Assembly (NCBI RefSeq): GCF_037975245.1
Contig: NC_092575.1
Coordinates: 16,474,810-16,538,809, forward strand
Direction: 5' to 3'
From: Apostichopus japonicus
Lineage: Eukaryota; Echinodermata; Holothuroidea; Aspidochirotida; Stichopodidae
Length of the DNA: 64,000 nt
This document shows, piece by piece, positions 29,286 to 40,530 of this stretch. Position numbers and translations under genes: made by a program. Below the pieces are notes generated by a model. That model made no database searches and was not told the DNA's origin. It worked only from the letters and a program-made list of their open reading frames with translations. Every line of letters starts with the position of its first letter. Positions within the stretch are counted from its first letter, which is position 1.

Positions 29286-31695
29286 TTATCTATCTATCTA
29301 TCTATATCTATATATATATATTCTTTACACGATGTTACATAGTTTAAAATGAGTATTCTTCAAAGCAGGATCGAATATTTCAAAAACACAAATATAACAC
29401 ATTATACACTATTTTCCATCATAATGATGATATTTTATGTTTTATTGCCGAATTAGAACAAACTTCCTTCAGTTTTTAGTGAACATTTCAGATTAATATG
29501 AATAATAGACGTCAGGCTTCTGCCGCAAACTTGGGCAAGTCGTTTCATTTATCGTCACATCAATGAGTTTTTTTTTGCAGCTCTTTGTTGTCACAAAATA
29601 ATTTTCGTGTAGATCAATCATGGATTTTGTATGTTTAAAAGTTTCATATTCTTTTATTTTTTGTCTCCTTTTCATTTCATTTTTTATTAATTTATTTATT
29701 TTTGCAGCTTGCCGCAGGTGAAGCAATGGCTGAAGCTATGACCGCAACCAATTTCATCCCAGAAGGGTTCAAAGCTGGTGTATCAGCTCAATTGTTGTGT
29801 GAGTAATAAGATGATTTAAGGCACAAAACTAAATGTATTGTATACACCTTAGGAGACACTGCTTTCAGTCCAGGTTGTAATACTACTTAGTTATGGATAA
29901 ATGTATACTCATTAAACAGCCGGGATCATCAACGAAAGTGACGGGACTAGGTAGTCTAATACACAGACAAGGTCAGTCCTTCAGATGCAATACAAAATTA
30001 AATTTATGGTTAACATTAGACTTTTTATGTCGTTTAAATGACATGTATTCAACTTCAAGGCAGTAGAAATTTTGTCAAGGATAAATTAGGTTGACTATTA
30101 TTCTGATTTTAATTTATAGTGAGGCGAAAATGTGTTAGTTGAAGCATTGCCATTTATAAAAGAGTGGATTAACGTTAGCAGTGGAATAACTTTAACAGTG
30201 GATTAAAATTAGCAGTGAATTAACATTAACAATGGATTAACATTAACAGTGGATTAACATTAACAGTGGATTAACATTAACAGTGGATTAACATTAATAG
30301 TGGATTAACATTAACAGTCGACTTACATTAGCAGTAGATTAACACTAGCAGTAGATTACCGTTAGCAGTGGATTAGCATTAACAACGGACTAAATTAAGC
30401 ATTTAAACCTGCACTATCAACAATGTTAAGTCCCCGCGTACTTTAAAGGTGAATATCTTGAGAATCAGAATTACTGGTACTCATTTTTCTTCTTCATTTT
30501 TTTCTGGGATTATGGTATATCAAAATAATAAATTCTACCTAAAGGCATCGAGGTTTAATGCTGCTTTAAAGTCACGTGATTATATTTATATTCATTATAT
30601 GACAACCTCCCGAACAGGTAAGAACATACACGTAATGCTTTTGTCGTGCTTATGTGTGTTGTAATATGTCTCGATAAGACGCGAGGGGATGCGATGCGAT
30701 GTATTGCAATGCGATGCAATACAATGTAATTCAATACAATACAATATAATACAATGCAATACAATACAATACAATGCAATGCAATACAGTACAATACAAT
30801 ACAATACAACGCAATGCAATACAATACAATACAGTACAATGCAATACAATACAACACAATACAACACAACACAATACAATACAATACAACACAATACAAT
30901 ACAACGCAATGCAATACAATACAATACAGTACAATACAACACAATATAATATAATGCAATACAATACAATGCAATACAATACAATACAATACAATGCCTT
31001 GCAATGCAATGCAATACAATGCAATATAATGCAATGCAATACAATGCAATGCAATGAGATATTTGGTACTTTGTCACAGAGCTAGAAACAGCTATAAGGT
31101 TTTTATTCCCCCAGGTAACCAGAAACAATATTTACAAATGGCAGATACCCCTCTTCCCTTCTCCTGGCAGTAGTATTGTATTTAGAGTCTACGCCTATAA
31201 CATTACGACTATAGCATTACTACCATAGTATACTACACAGAGAGTCGTACATTTTTCGTTTCAGATTTTCGCAAGATCACGAATATTTATATACAAAAAA
31301 AAATGGACAGGCTGATATGGATGTTGAAGCTTATTACCGATTCCCCTTTCAAGAAGACGTCTTAATAAAGGGTTCTACTTTATACCAGACTGGGAAGTGT
31401 CACTTTCATGGAACGCCAGTTTTGTAAAATCAATACAGGAATAAGGCAATTTTATGATTTTTTATATTTTATTATAATAACTTATTTGGTTTTTGTTTCA
31501 GATGAGATGACCGGAAGTAGCAATGACTATGGGTTTGCCGGTACCCCTGAAGCCAAATACTCCTACGTTGTTGAATTGCGCGATAGCGGCCACTTTGAAT
31601 TTCTAATACCACCCGACCAAATCAGATTGTCTGGCGAAGAGGGCTATGACGGAGTTGTTGCTCTTCTAGACTGGATCATTAACAACGATTATTAA
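21381..31695 (+). CDS. Secreted M14A procarboxypeptidase (A/B type)
   Basis: Ten exons join in frame (1329 nt, 442 aa): 21381-21454, 22144-22225, 23226-23459, 24975-25073, 26043-26171, 26578-26691, 27317-27413, 28958-29172, 29708-29798, 31502-31695. Residues 1 to about 18 are a signal peptide. An activation propeptide follows, ending near KR109-110. The mature zinc exopeptidase has H190 and E193 (HARE) and H323 (DWHNWGQ) for zinc, R192, R249 (LWRKSR), N266-R267 (TDLNRN), Y379 and the general base E403 (VVELRDSG), matching H69, E72, H196, R71, R127, N144-R145, Y248 and E270 of bovine carboxypeptidase A. It removes C-terminal residues from peptides outside the cell. The specificity position (255 in bovine numbering) is N386, neither Ile (A type) nor Asp (B type). 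Exon 8 starts after a pyrimidine-rich tract at an AG (28956-28957), chosen because it alone keeps GGGAS in frame. Confidence 0.95.
21680..21812. repeat. AT/AGAT array in carboxypeptidase intron 1
   Basis: (TA)n with periodic TAGATA and TAAATA interruptions is followed by a short G-rich tract (GGGGGGTGTGGGAGGG) near 21817-21850. The rest of intron 1 (21455-22143) is plain AT-rich sequence. Confidence 0.9.
22330..22915 (+). repeat. (CTA)n trinucleotide array in carboxypeptidase intron 2
   Basis: About 590 bp of CTA units carry ATT, GCT, CCA and AAT variants. It gives long apparent Tyr, Leu or Thr runs in the three + frames and Val/Ser runs on the minus strand, all artefacts of the repeat. The rest of intron 2 (22226-23225) shows nothing further. 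Confidence 0.95.
24000..24500 (+). repeat. Dispersed repeat, copy in carboxypeptidase intron 3
   Basis: The segment from CGGGGTTTCTTCC through CATGAGCGACTATTTACAC matches 33715-34425, where about 385 bp of other sequence interrupts it. The following GGGCGGATCC-TTCTTTGTCA-GGGGCATGCCGT part matches about 42125-42190 and 44135-44205. The family therefore has at least four copies or partial copies here. It occupies most of intron 3 (23460-24974). A 12-bp inverted repeat, AACAAACCCCATTATCACC and the following AATAATGGGGTTT, is at 24919-24951. Confidence 0.75.
25108..25660 (+). repeat. GAGTG/GAGTT pentanucleotide array in carboxypeptidase intron 4
   Basis: About 550 bp of GAGTG, GAGTT and related units form higher-order blocks (for example GAGTGCAGTGTAGTAAAGTTGA recurring near 25130, 25215 and 25290). 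One strand is almost pure purine plus T. The long frames on either strand are repeat artefacts. Confidence 0.95.
26247..26545. repeat. TATC/TAGA/TA array in carboxypeptidase intron 5
   Basis: (TA)n is interspersed with TATCTA and TAGATA. Alternating TCTA and TAGA blocks make the array self-complementary over long distances. It ends about 30 bp before the intron 5 acceptor at 26577. Confidence 0.92.
27725..28060 (+). repeat. About 143-bp tandem repeat in carboxypeptidase intron 7
   Basis: Units beginning GTCAGAGGTCATTTGG, GTCAAGGTTATTTGG and GTCAAAGGTCATTTGG start at 27725, 27867 and 28012 (spacing 142 and 145 bp). Each carries an ACGATATCTCAAGAAGGGAAG core. A diverged core is also seen at about 27630-27680. 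The rest of intron 7 (27414-28957) is unremarkable. Confidence 0.85.
29240..29325. repeat. AT and ATCT microsatellite in intron 8
   Basis: (TA)n is followed by (TATC)n and TA again. No other feature is seen in intron 8 (29173-29707), apart from T-rich tracts before the acceptor. Confidence 0.85.
29900..30600 (+). repeat. Dispersed repeat family, copy 1 (intron 9)
   Basis: Segments such as TAGTCTAATACACAGAC, TTTGTCAAGGATAAA and TACTTTAAAGGTGAATATC reappear in the same order at about 60220-60620, and partly at about 62215-62480. The copies are diverged. Copy 1 is interrupted by a 17-bp tandem repeat at 30170-30400. Confidence 0.55.
30170..30400 (+). repeat. 17-bp tandem repeat (ACAGTGGATTAACATTA)
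   Basis: About a dozen units lie in intron 9 of the carboxypeptidase gene. The central ones are identical and the outer ones are diverged. Confidence 0.9.
30700..31060 (+). repeat. ATACA/ATGCA pentanucleotide array in intron 9
   Basis: About 360 bp of AATAC, AATGC and AACAC units are present. Because 5 is not a multiple of 3, all six frames cycle through the same codons, and several stay open for 60 to 170 codons. These frames are artefacts. Confidence 0.95.
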
Positions 31696-31965
31696 ATGAA
31701 AACATGATTAGTAAACAAATAACTATTATATCTTTTTGACAGCTTAAGAATAATGCACTTCTATTCCAGTGAGAAACGTATGCTGCACTTAAACGAAAAT
31801 ATAAGGGAGATTTGGGAGGGGGAGGGGTGGGCGGGGGGGTGTAGGTGCATGGAGAAGAGGTAAAATTATAGTGTATTGTTGTAAGGAGAGGCTTCGTGGG
31901 AAGTAGGTACCTTACAGAAAAGCACCTTGTTATGCAACAACAACAGCCAGCCCTTGCACACGTTG

Positions 31966-31971
31966 AATAAA
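31966..31971 (+). promoter_or_regulatory. Candidate polyadenylation signal of the carboxypeptidase gene
   Basis: The first canonical AATAAA after the stop codon at 31695 lies 271 bp downstream. Confidence 0.45.
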
Positions 31972-34900
31972 ATTAATAATCTAATTGAATAGATTACTTT
32001 TTTTTATTTTGGAAAAACCAATTCTTGGTATTACCTGAATTTCAATTATTGGTAAAAAAACATTACAGATCCCAAAATAGCAAAAGCTAAAACAAATTTA
32101 TTATTTAGTTATATCAAATTTAATGCATATTATGAAACCAAGTAGACCACATTTACGTTCTTACGGAAATTGATATAAGATGTTCTTGATTTATGTTTAT
32201 TATTTCTTCTCGTTAGGAAAACGAAATATTAAATATTTATGTGAGATACATAAATCGTAATGAAATGATAATGCAAAGGAAACCGCAAAACGAGCAACTC
32301 TGAAATATATTTATTTACATAAGCTGAGACAAAGGTATGTGTCATTTAGTAAATCTTTTCATTTTTACTTTGAAGAGAACAAAATATGGCGGAAGCAAAA
32401 ACACCCTACATCAACACAGAATTCATATACAGATCGTTTATTTTGAGGATTAACACTCGTCTCAATAAGCAGTCTGTTATGAATCACATATGATGCGTTA
32501 GCTTATCAGTTAATTTAAACGAATATAAATGTTTTGATATAGGCCTATATTTACGTTAAAAGATGCAAGGTTACACCCCATCAAAAAAGTAAACCATGGA
32601 AGAATACTTTCTCGGAAAATCGTCTTCGTTAATCTTTATTATTATCTCCTTTTATGTTACTTTAGTTTTCCAAAGATAAATCCAAGGGCAAAAGAAAAAG
32701 GACCGCACTTGACCGGCTGGCCACCATGTTGAATAAATAACACTTTGTTTGTGCAAGGCTAAAGAAAGTCTCTTTTTTTTCTTTATAATTTTATTTAATT
32801 TATCACAGTTTTGTTGTTGTTAAAAGTTATGAGTTATGAATGTTCTTCGTAAGTACAAAAATTGAACAACTATAGTATGATACCAAATTAAATTTTCAAT
32901 ACGTGTTTGCTGATGAATTTCGGAAAACAAACTTTCCGAAGCAGATTCAATGTTTCTTATTCTAAATGCACTATATGACCAGGTTGGTTTAATGGGAAAA
33001 GCTGTCGCAATCGACTGAAAGAAATTTATTTCTTGTTGCCCTTATGGCGCGAACGATTTACCGTAAAATTACTGCGACCGCCCATATCAGCATGTTCATT
33101 TTACCTAGGTCTATATATACTCGTATCGTCCACTTTTTAAATCAAATTCCATGGGGGAAACGTCTCAAAACACCTGTTTATTCATTGCAATGGGAGGAAA
33201 TGAAACAATTTTGCAAGCTACATCGGTAAGACCAAAAGAAAGATACTATTCAAGAGAAGGGACCTAACATAGGCTAGCCACGAATGTGAAAGTAGTCATA
33301 GACCTTACGGTCGTAAACAAAACAGAGAGTTTTGATTGGCGCATGATCTTTTGAGCGGGGCTTGCAAATTGTGGTCGAAGTTTGTAAAATCTACTGGCTC
33401 GTTAATAAATCTGGCGAATTTAATTCAGCTCAAAATGTTTAACGACAGATAACTCAATAAAAATAATGAATATTGATATGGAAATTGCATAGGACGGTGT
33501 CATTTTCAATGAGCTTTTAGTGCAGTAAGCTGGAAAGGTCGAAGTTTAAATTTGGCCCGGCAGCGAATTTTTTTTCCCAAACAGGTTGCAATTACAGAGT
33601 TTTCAGCCAATCAGATTGCTCGTTACGTCAGTTCCAATAGTGACCATCACCTGGAAGCTAGAATACATACACTGAATAACACACTGACAATTAATTAAGT
33701 ATAGTTACGGGGTTTCCCATCAAACGCCCTAACTTTGCTTGGATCACATGTTGACCTTACTAATGATACATACGCTACACTCCATTGTGTTTACGTTATC
33801 TAAGATTCGTGAGCCGCTCTATTGAAATCGGAAGTCGTTTCGTGGAATGGGTACGCTAATATCAACTTCATGACGCGAGGAGTCATGAGTCTTGAATGAA
33901 AACTTTTTTAGAAAAGTCACCCAGGAAAGAACCTGGGCACGAAAACCAAACAACCGAACGACTGATCCGCTCACAACACCAGTCCCCTTGCATCGAGACT
34001 GTGACTGTGTTTTGAATGAATATACGAAAAACAGTATAGTCTGCAGTGATACATTTCCGTCACTGCACTGTGTACACAGTTATAATTCATATAGGCCTAC
34101 AGCACGTTTGATGCACCCTGTACGAAACTTTCACTGTGCGATGTCATCGATTAATGCATTCACAGAAATCTTCGACAAAACATAGATAATAGCTCATACA
34201 ATCATAACAAATTAGTGTGCTAAATGTGTCTAAACAAAATTCCAAATATACGAAAAGCTTCGGGTAATTTTAAATGGGTATATCTTTATTGAAACGAATG
34301 GATGCAGACATTTTGGTAGCCTCGAATTGAAGGTTTCTATAGTGATGACATAATTAACTTTCCGACCAATCATGAGCGACTATTTACACACAATTGCAAA
34401 CCTGTTGGGAAAAAAATATTCGCGGCCCGGCAAGCACGTACTGAGACTTTAACTAAAGGCCGCCTAAATTAGAACATTAAGACTGCCATGAAAGTGTTAG
34501 CTATCTAGTGAGGGCTTAGGGTTGAATTAATGACAACTTCTACAAAGATAGAGGGGTAATTTACTTTGGCGATTTAGTATGTAAGTAAAATGGGGGATAT
34601 AATACCGAGTATGCTACCATAACCACCAGCCCTAGGTTAACAAAAAAATGAAAATGGTGGGATTGCTTCTCAATTTAACGACACTGTGATGTGTTAAAAA
34701 GAGCTTGTGCAACGATATTAAAATCACAAAGAAGATTAGAGCTATTTTCGCAGGGGTGGGGTGGGGTGGGGGTAGGGTGGGGGTGGCGGACGGTTGTCAT
34801 CATTTAGAAGCTCAACGTTAAATTCATTGTTTTGTTTGTTTTTTTGTTATTCTAATGTGAGAAAGAGATACATTTCAATTAAATGCGGTATTTTTCAAGT

Positions 34901-35439
34901 CTGGCTTCGCTTGCATTTGTTTATAGCGCCACAAACCTCAAGTAGGCCTAATGTTACCTATCCTAACATTGTTATCTTGCTGTTCGGATTTCAGGTTTGT
35001 GTCTATATGGTTAATACACTCCTTATTGCCACTTATGGGAATTAAGTGTTACGCGTATGTCGACATTAGGGTTACCCTCCGTTTATTGCATATTGTACGT
35101 GTTGTGTTCGTTTCCGACGACCGTCTTACACTCTCTGCACTCTTTTCTTACAATGTAAACGGCATATACAATAACAGTTAACAAAGGTACAAGAGACATA
35201 TTTAAAGCATGCATAGACTACAATGACAAGCAGACTGATTGCGTGATAAGACTTACATACCACGGATACCAGGCTGTATAGATACAACCTGTAACATTAC
35301 TGAAAAAACACATTTCAGTATAATGACCCTTATCGCGGATTGAAGTGGCAGTGATCTACTTATAGTGTATAACACAGAGGAAGTTGAGGACAAACGCAAC
35401 ATGATGTATAATTATGAATTCATCGATGTACCTTACTCG
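31972..35439. other. Intergenic sequence
   Basis: No domain-bearing exon was found. 31972-33700 is AT-rich and shows nothing recognisable. 33715-34425 is a dispersed repeat. 34750-34790 is a short GGGGTGGGGTGGGGG tract. 34794-35181 has short open frames without homology that I can recognise. Confidence 0.6.
33715..34425 (+). repeat. Dispersed repeat (second copy) with an inserted segment
   Basis: Both outer parts match 24000-24370. An extra segment at about 33905-34290 begins with an inverted motif (CCCAGGAAAGAACCTGGG) and includes GATCCGCTCACAACACCAGT. That segment reappears in reverse complement at about 37960-38065, so it is probably its own mobile repeat. Confidence 0.7.
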
Positions 35440-36080
35440 CCATGATCGAAGATCACAAAATAAAGACATTAGTGTATGCCAAACCAACCGATAGGCACTC
35501 TTATCTCCACTTTAACAGTTTTTCATCCCCACTACACCAAAAATTCCATTGTTTACAGACAGTTACCGTACTCAGATACCGGCGTATCTGCCCACGTGAC
35601 CAAACTTTTCTTAAAAAGGCCGTTGAACTTCTTGATGTCTTCCTCAAATAGGGATACCCTTACCGACTACTGAACTACCACCTCAAATGGGTTCTGTCCT
35701 TACAACAATCTAGTCTGCTGACTTACCGAATCAAACCTGATTCTGACAGACTACCCCTCGTTGTCATGTTCGACCCCTCCCTTTGCCCCTTCTTTAATGA
35801 AATCAAGTAAGCATTGGGTACTCTAGGTTCCGACCCCACAATAGCTGAATTGTTTAAAACTTCCCATGTAATAGCCTATAGACAACCAGGTAACATCAGA
35901 TCAGTGCTGGTTCGAACTAACCCCCCCCCACCCGGTAATGAGCCTGATAGTGGAAACATCACTTGCAACAAACCGAGATGCTTGGTGTGCACACACCTCG
36001 ACCCCTCTCCTGCTTTCCTCCACCGGGCCTCAGATACCACTCTGTGACATGGTAGATTTGGTTGCGACTCAGCCGATGTC

Positions 36081-36489
36081 TCATTTTCTCAATTCCAGTA
36101 TAAAATACAAAATTTAAAAATAGAACACATAATATGATACATAAAGACGTAAAAATGTACAATCATGAAAGCATAAACAAATAAGAAATAAGATGGAGGA
36201 TTAGAAGGTTATAAGGATTATAACAGAGATTCTAAGAACCCATATTGAATATAAATGGCTGCCCTGTAGATAAATGAGATCTTAAATAGCATAATTCTAA
36301 AAGTTGGTAAGATAGTAGGATTACGTATAGTTGGTTCTATTGCACAGAGAGATCAACTCGTAGTGAAGTGGGTGATCTTTAGAACTATGTATATTCTTAA
36401 CTAGTCTTATGAATTCATATTTAGCAGCAGTGTTTACTTTACCAACCAGGCTTTCATAGTCGAGATTATATATATTTGAGCATATATTT
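36081..36489 (-). mobile_element. LINE 3'-end fragment inserted in the Penelope-like element
   Basis: On the minus strand the fragment ends with TTTTATACTGGAATTGAG, like the + strand tail at about 5990-6015. It interrupts the Penelope frame exactly between GATGTC (36075-36080) and ATCTAC (36493 on). GTC is repeated on the right at 36490-36492, consistent with a short target duplication. Confidence 0.7.
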
Positions 36490-36772
36490 GTCATCTACCT
36501 TCTTTATTGTTCCAAGTGCCCCCAGGTCACCTATATCGGCGAAACCAGTACTAAGTTCAGGCTTCGGTTTAATAATCACAAACTAAGCATCCGTTAAGAA
36601 CAACCCAGGCTTCCTTGTTGCAGAACACTTTAATCTTCCTAATCACAGCCTATCTGACCTGAAATTTGTTATTAAGTTTGGCTTCTTCGAAACTGCACAG
36701 GAAAGAAGCAACCGGGAATTGAAAACAATTATACGCCTCCATACACATAACAATGGGCTCAACAGAGAGATC

Positions 36773-37307
36773 CAAGGGCGGCGGAACCGGGGCAGGGGGG
36801 GGGGGGCACAGGGGGCATGTTCCCCCACTTTTCCTCAGGTTTAAAATGTGCCCTTTTTCTACATAAAACTTGTACTTTTGATCACCTTATCAGGTCAGCG
36901 ATATTTCAGTCAGAGATCTAATCCTAATTTAGAGTTTTGTAATGAATTTCTGTGGGTCAAACTCAAAGCTTTTTCAAATGGATAAAAAGTTGTTAAGCTC
37001 TAAACAAGAAATAAACTCCAATTCGGCAGATTCCTACTTTAGCAACTAGCATGATTTCACCTCCTTTTGTCTCGAAAGAAACTTGTTTCCCAATTTGCAC
37101 ATGGCAGTGCTAGTATCCATTTTTTTCATTGAGGAGGGGGGGGGGGGGACGTTGATTAAGTGATGTGAATACGCATATAAGATAATACAATAAGAGTTAT
37201 AAAGGGTACTAAATATCAGGCTGCATCAGTCCAATCGAATATCTGCAAAGTGCCCTTTGACGTCGGTGCCCGCCCCCCCCCGATTAAAAGTGCTCCCGCC
37301 GCCCTTG
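36773..37307. mobile_element. Non-autonomous hAT-like transposon, 535 bp, nested in the Penelope-like element
   Basis: The ends are CAAGGGCGGCGG and CCGCCGCCCTTG, a 12-bp perfect inverted repeat. The target duplication GAGAGATC is at 36765-36772 and 37308-37315. Long G and C runs lie just inside each end. There is no transposase. Confidence 0.92.
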
Positions 37308-37394
37308 GAGAGATCTCTTTTATGAGTACCCATGCTAAGTTAAATCCTAATAAGGTCTAGTTACTTTCGTTTTATCATCTCATTCCTTCAACAT

Positions 37395-37632
<238 letters not shown>

Positions 37633-37954
37633 ACAATAGATATCTATCACCATTATTATTATTATCATTAGACAATAGCAGAGAAATAAAAGATATAACT
37701 TATAATTGATTAATAAGGAGGACTGTTTTAATAAATATATTTGAAGTGCTTAATAAATATATTTGAAGCAAGCAATACTTGACAGTGGAATGAAAACTAC
37801 AAAATGTAAGACAATGAAAGTATGAAAGTACTCCAGAGATCCACTCTTAACCCCAGTTTTGAAAATCGTAACCGTTTGTTCATGACGATCGCACATTAAA
37901 AGTATCATATCTTACATTGTGTTCCCCTTCTAGAGGAATCGTGTTACACATCTG

Positions 37955-38065
37955 ACGATGAACACACAGTCACAGTCTCGATGCAAGGGGACTGGGGTTG
38001 AGAGCGGATCAGTCAGTTCGGATTTTCGTGCCCAGGTTCTTTCCTGGGTGACTTTTCTGAACAAG
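37955..38065 (-). repeat. Dispersed repeat with CCCAGGTTCTTTCCTGGG core
   Basis: This is the reverse complement of the segment at about 33915-34015 (shared CAGTCTCGATGCAAGGGGACTGG and GAGCGGATCAGTC). A shorter match is at about 43395-43440 (TTTTCGTGCCCAGGTTCTTTCGTGGG). Confidence 0.75.
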
Positions 38066-38292
38066 TGTTTGCTTGTAATTTAAGGTTATATCTTGCAGGG
38101 CCTTGAGAAAATAAAGAAGGTTCTGGTTTACGACTTGTATTAAAATTCACAATCCATGCTTGACATGATTATTCAATGGGACGATACAATAGTTAAGTCA
38201 ACAGCGGAAAAAAATAAAACGGAAGGGAATTCCCCATGGAATTACCGTGTCTGCAATAGCTGGCACAATACAACCGTAAGAAGTATAAATAA

Positions 38293-38458
38293 GGGGTTAA
38301 TCAACGGTCTAGCGTGCGTTACTCACAGGATTAATGCACGATCGGGGGATAATGCAAGCGATGCACGAGGGCGGAGCGTAGCGGAGCCCGAGTGCATCCA
38401 GCGATAGCGGAGTGCATTAATCATGTGCGTAACGCACGCTAGACCGTTGATTAACCCC
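38293..38458. repeat. 166-bp foldback element
   Basis: The two outer arms of about 47 bp, starting GGGGTTAATCAACGGTCTAG, are reverse complements with about three mismatches. The 70-bp centre is GC-rich (GAGGGCGGAGCGTAGCGGAG) in an AT-rich region. The arm motif GTGCGTTACTCACAGGATTAA recurs once at about 38551-38571. No clear target duplication was seen. Confidence 0.8.
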
Positions 38459-38459
38459 G

Positions 38460-39650
38460 TTCATTCATACACTACCATTTGTGTGGGGGAAAAGTTTTTG
38501 GTTACATATAACCAAAGATTTATTAAAGTGATGCTCCGTAATTTTACCGTGCGTTACTCACAGGATTAACCACGGTCAGCTGACCTGAATGGACCAATAG
38601 GATTTAGGAATCTTTACTAAGTATGAATGAATAGACCGTTTATGCTTCGGAATGTCTAGAACTCTGCTTCGTGAAGACCAAAATGAGGAAATAAGTTGAA
38701 CGTTATCATATCCGTATACGTCTCAATATATTCGGCTTGTTTTCAAACTCTTATGAAATAAATATAGGCTAAGTAGGGCTAACACAGTTGCGGGGACTAG
38801 TCATTCTATATCTCAACTTGTTTGAACTCAAAAATTTGGATTCTGTACCCTTAGACATGTAAAGAACAATTTGCCAAACCGAATACTTTACGAAGTATAA
38901 TTTGCCTTAATTTCAGAGCCATGCATGATTATACCCTTTTCGTTTATTTTTGGACATTTTGTTTTTATATTAGAATTAATAAAGCAATTGGATCAAAGTT
39001 TAGGTATAGCCCTGTAGAGAGGAGTGACGTCATCACCGAGTCAGACTTAAAGGAGCATATCAGAGAATTAATATATTAATAAACTAGGTGGATATATAGA
39101 AACCCCGGAGCAGCTAATTAAAGAAGCATTGTTAACACTCAAATTTGTTTGTCTCTCTGTTGTTTTCTTTTTCTGTATAATAGAACAAACCAAGACTAAA
39201 CTTCTGCCAATAGTCATGGTTTGAAATAAGTTTTGCAATATCTGCCAACCGCATAGCTATTTAAAGAAAAATTATTACACGCTAAATCAATCGACTCATG
39301 ACAACAACAAAAAGTTAAATAATGTAGTTATTTAACTACATTAGTTAATACTATACATAACTACATTAGTTTATATAACTAGTTACTATTACTTGCCGTT
39401 ATAGGAAGTCAATCACACAGTGTAAGTTGTTCCTATTTCTTTTCTTATACTTGTCAATATTGAAAGCATCAAAATATTGAATTTAACAACGGGAACTTGA
39501 GCAGTTCGACCGATTTCCTGTATGTAATCATGCCTTCAATTATAATTGAGTCATAGTTATTACAGGGACATCATCGTCGTCATTCCCGTAAATGTTACCT
39601 TCCTGGTTGTCATCTCGATCTTTGTCTTCGCCGTTGTCTTCACTATTGTT
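38460..39650. other. Intergenic sequence, no gene seen
   Basis: The stretch is AT-rich. The part at 39020-39080 (GTGACGTCATC, GGAGCATATCAGAGAATTA) resembles 62480-62540 and may be an end of a dispersed repeat. Confidence 0.5.
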
Positions 39651-40530
39651 GAGACATCATGCGGAATCGTCATCATCATCGTCAACTTTGGTCGTCATTG
39701 TCAGGCTCGTCATCTTTGATCGTCATTGTCAGCCTCGTCATCTTTGATCGTCATTGTCAGCCTCGTCATTTTAAGTCGTCATTGTCAACCTTGTCATCTT
39801 CGATCGTCAGTGTCAGCCTCGTCTTATTTGGTCTTCATTGTCAGCCTCGTCATCTTTGGTCGTCCTCGTCAGCCTCGTCATCTTTGGTCGTCATTGTCAG
39901 CCTCGTCATCTTTGGTCGTCAGCATCATCGTCATCTTTGGTCGTCTTTATAATCGTCATCTTTGGTCGTCATGTCAGCCTCGTCATCTTTGGTCGTCATC
40001 ATAATTGTCATCTTTGGTCGTCATCATCATCGTCATCTTTGGTCGTCATTTTCAGCCTCGTCATCTTCGGTTGTCATTGTCAGCCTCATCATCTTTGGTC
40101 GTCATCATCATCGTCATCTTTAGTCGTCATTGTCAGCCTCGTCATCTTCGGTCGTCATTGTCAGCCTCGTCATCTTTGGTCGTCAGCATCATCGTCATCT
40201 TTGGTCGTCTTTATAATCGTCATCTTTGGTCGTCATGTCAGCCTCGTCATCTTTGGTCGTCATCATAATCGTCATCTTTGGTCGTCATCATCATCGTCAT
40301 CTTTGGTCGTCATTTTCAGCCTCGTCATCTTCGGTTGTCATTGTCAGCCTCATCATCTTTGGTCGTCATCATCATCGTCATCTTTAGTAGTCATTGTCAG
40401 CCTCGTCATCTTCGGTCGTCATTGTCAGCCTCGTCATCTTGGGTCGTCATCATCATCGTCATCTTTAGTCGTCATTGTCAGCCTCGTCATCTTTGGTCGT
40501 CATTGTCAGCCTCGTCTTATTTGTTATCTT
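39650..40530 (+). repeat. 28-bp minisatellite with a 264-bp higher-order unit
   Basis: The basic unit is close to CGTCATCTTTGG TCGTCATTGTCAGCCT. A compound block starting AGCATCATCG at 39921 repeats at 40185 (264 bp later) with very few changes. The open frames of up to 232 codons come from the repeat and lack stops by chance; no start context, splice site or domain supports them. Confidence 0.92.

Larger units (their letters stand above)
35440..37360 (+). pseudogene. Degenerate Penelope-like retroelement (RT C-terminus and GIY-YIG)
   Basis: Translated segments match the C-terminal half of a Penelope-like protein. In order they are KPTDRHSYLHFNSF (about 35472), HPHYTKNSIVYRQ in a shifted frame, LRYRRIC, SDPTIAELF and YRQPGNIRSVLVR (35826-35925), a zinc-type CNKPRCLVC (35965-35991) and the GIY-YIG start YLLYCSKCP with YIGET (36495-36545). 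The tail is AEHFNLPNHSLSDLKF, then NNGLNREI, then a stop at 37358-37360. There are at least two frameshifts and several stops. Two insertions split it: a LINE 3' fragment at 36081-36489 and a hAT-like element at 36773-37307. Removing the latter with one target duplication restores the frame into the stop. The element is dead and its 5' part is missing. Confidence 0.85.

Noticed and set aside
30555-31128. Several 66-177 codon frames on both strands rich in Cys, Ile, Gln and Asn
   Set aside because: They are produced by the pentanucleotide array; nearly every frame is open, which is not a coding signal.
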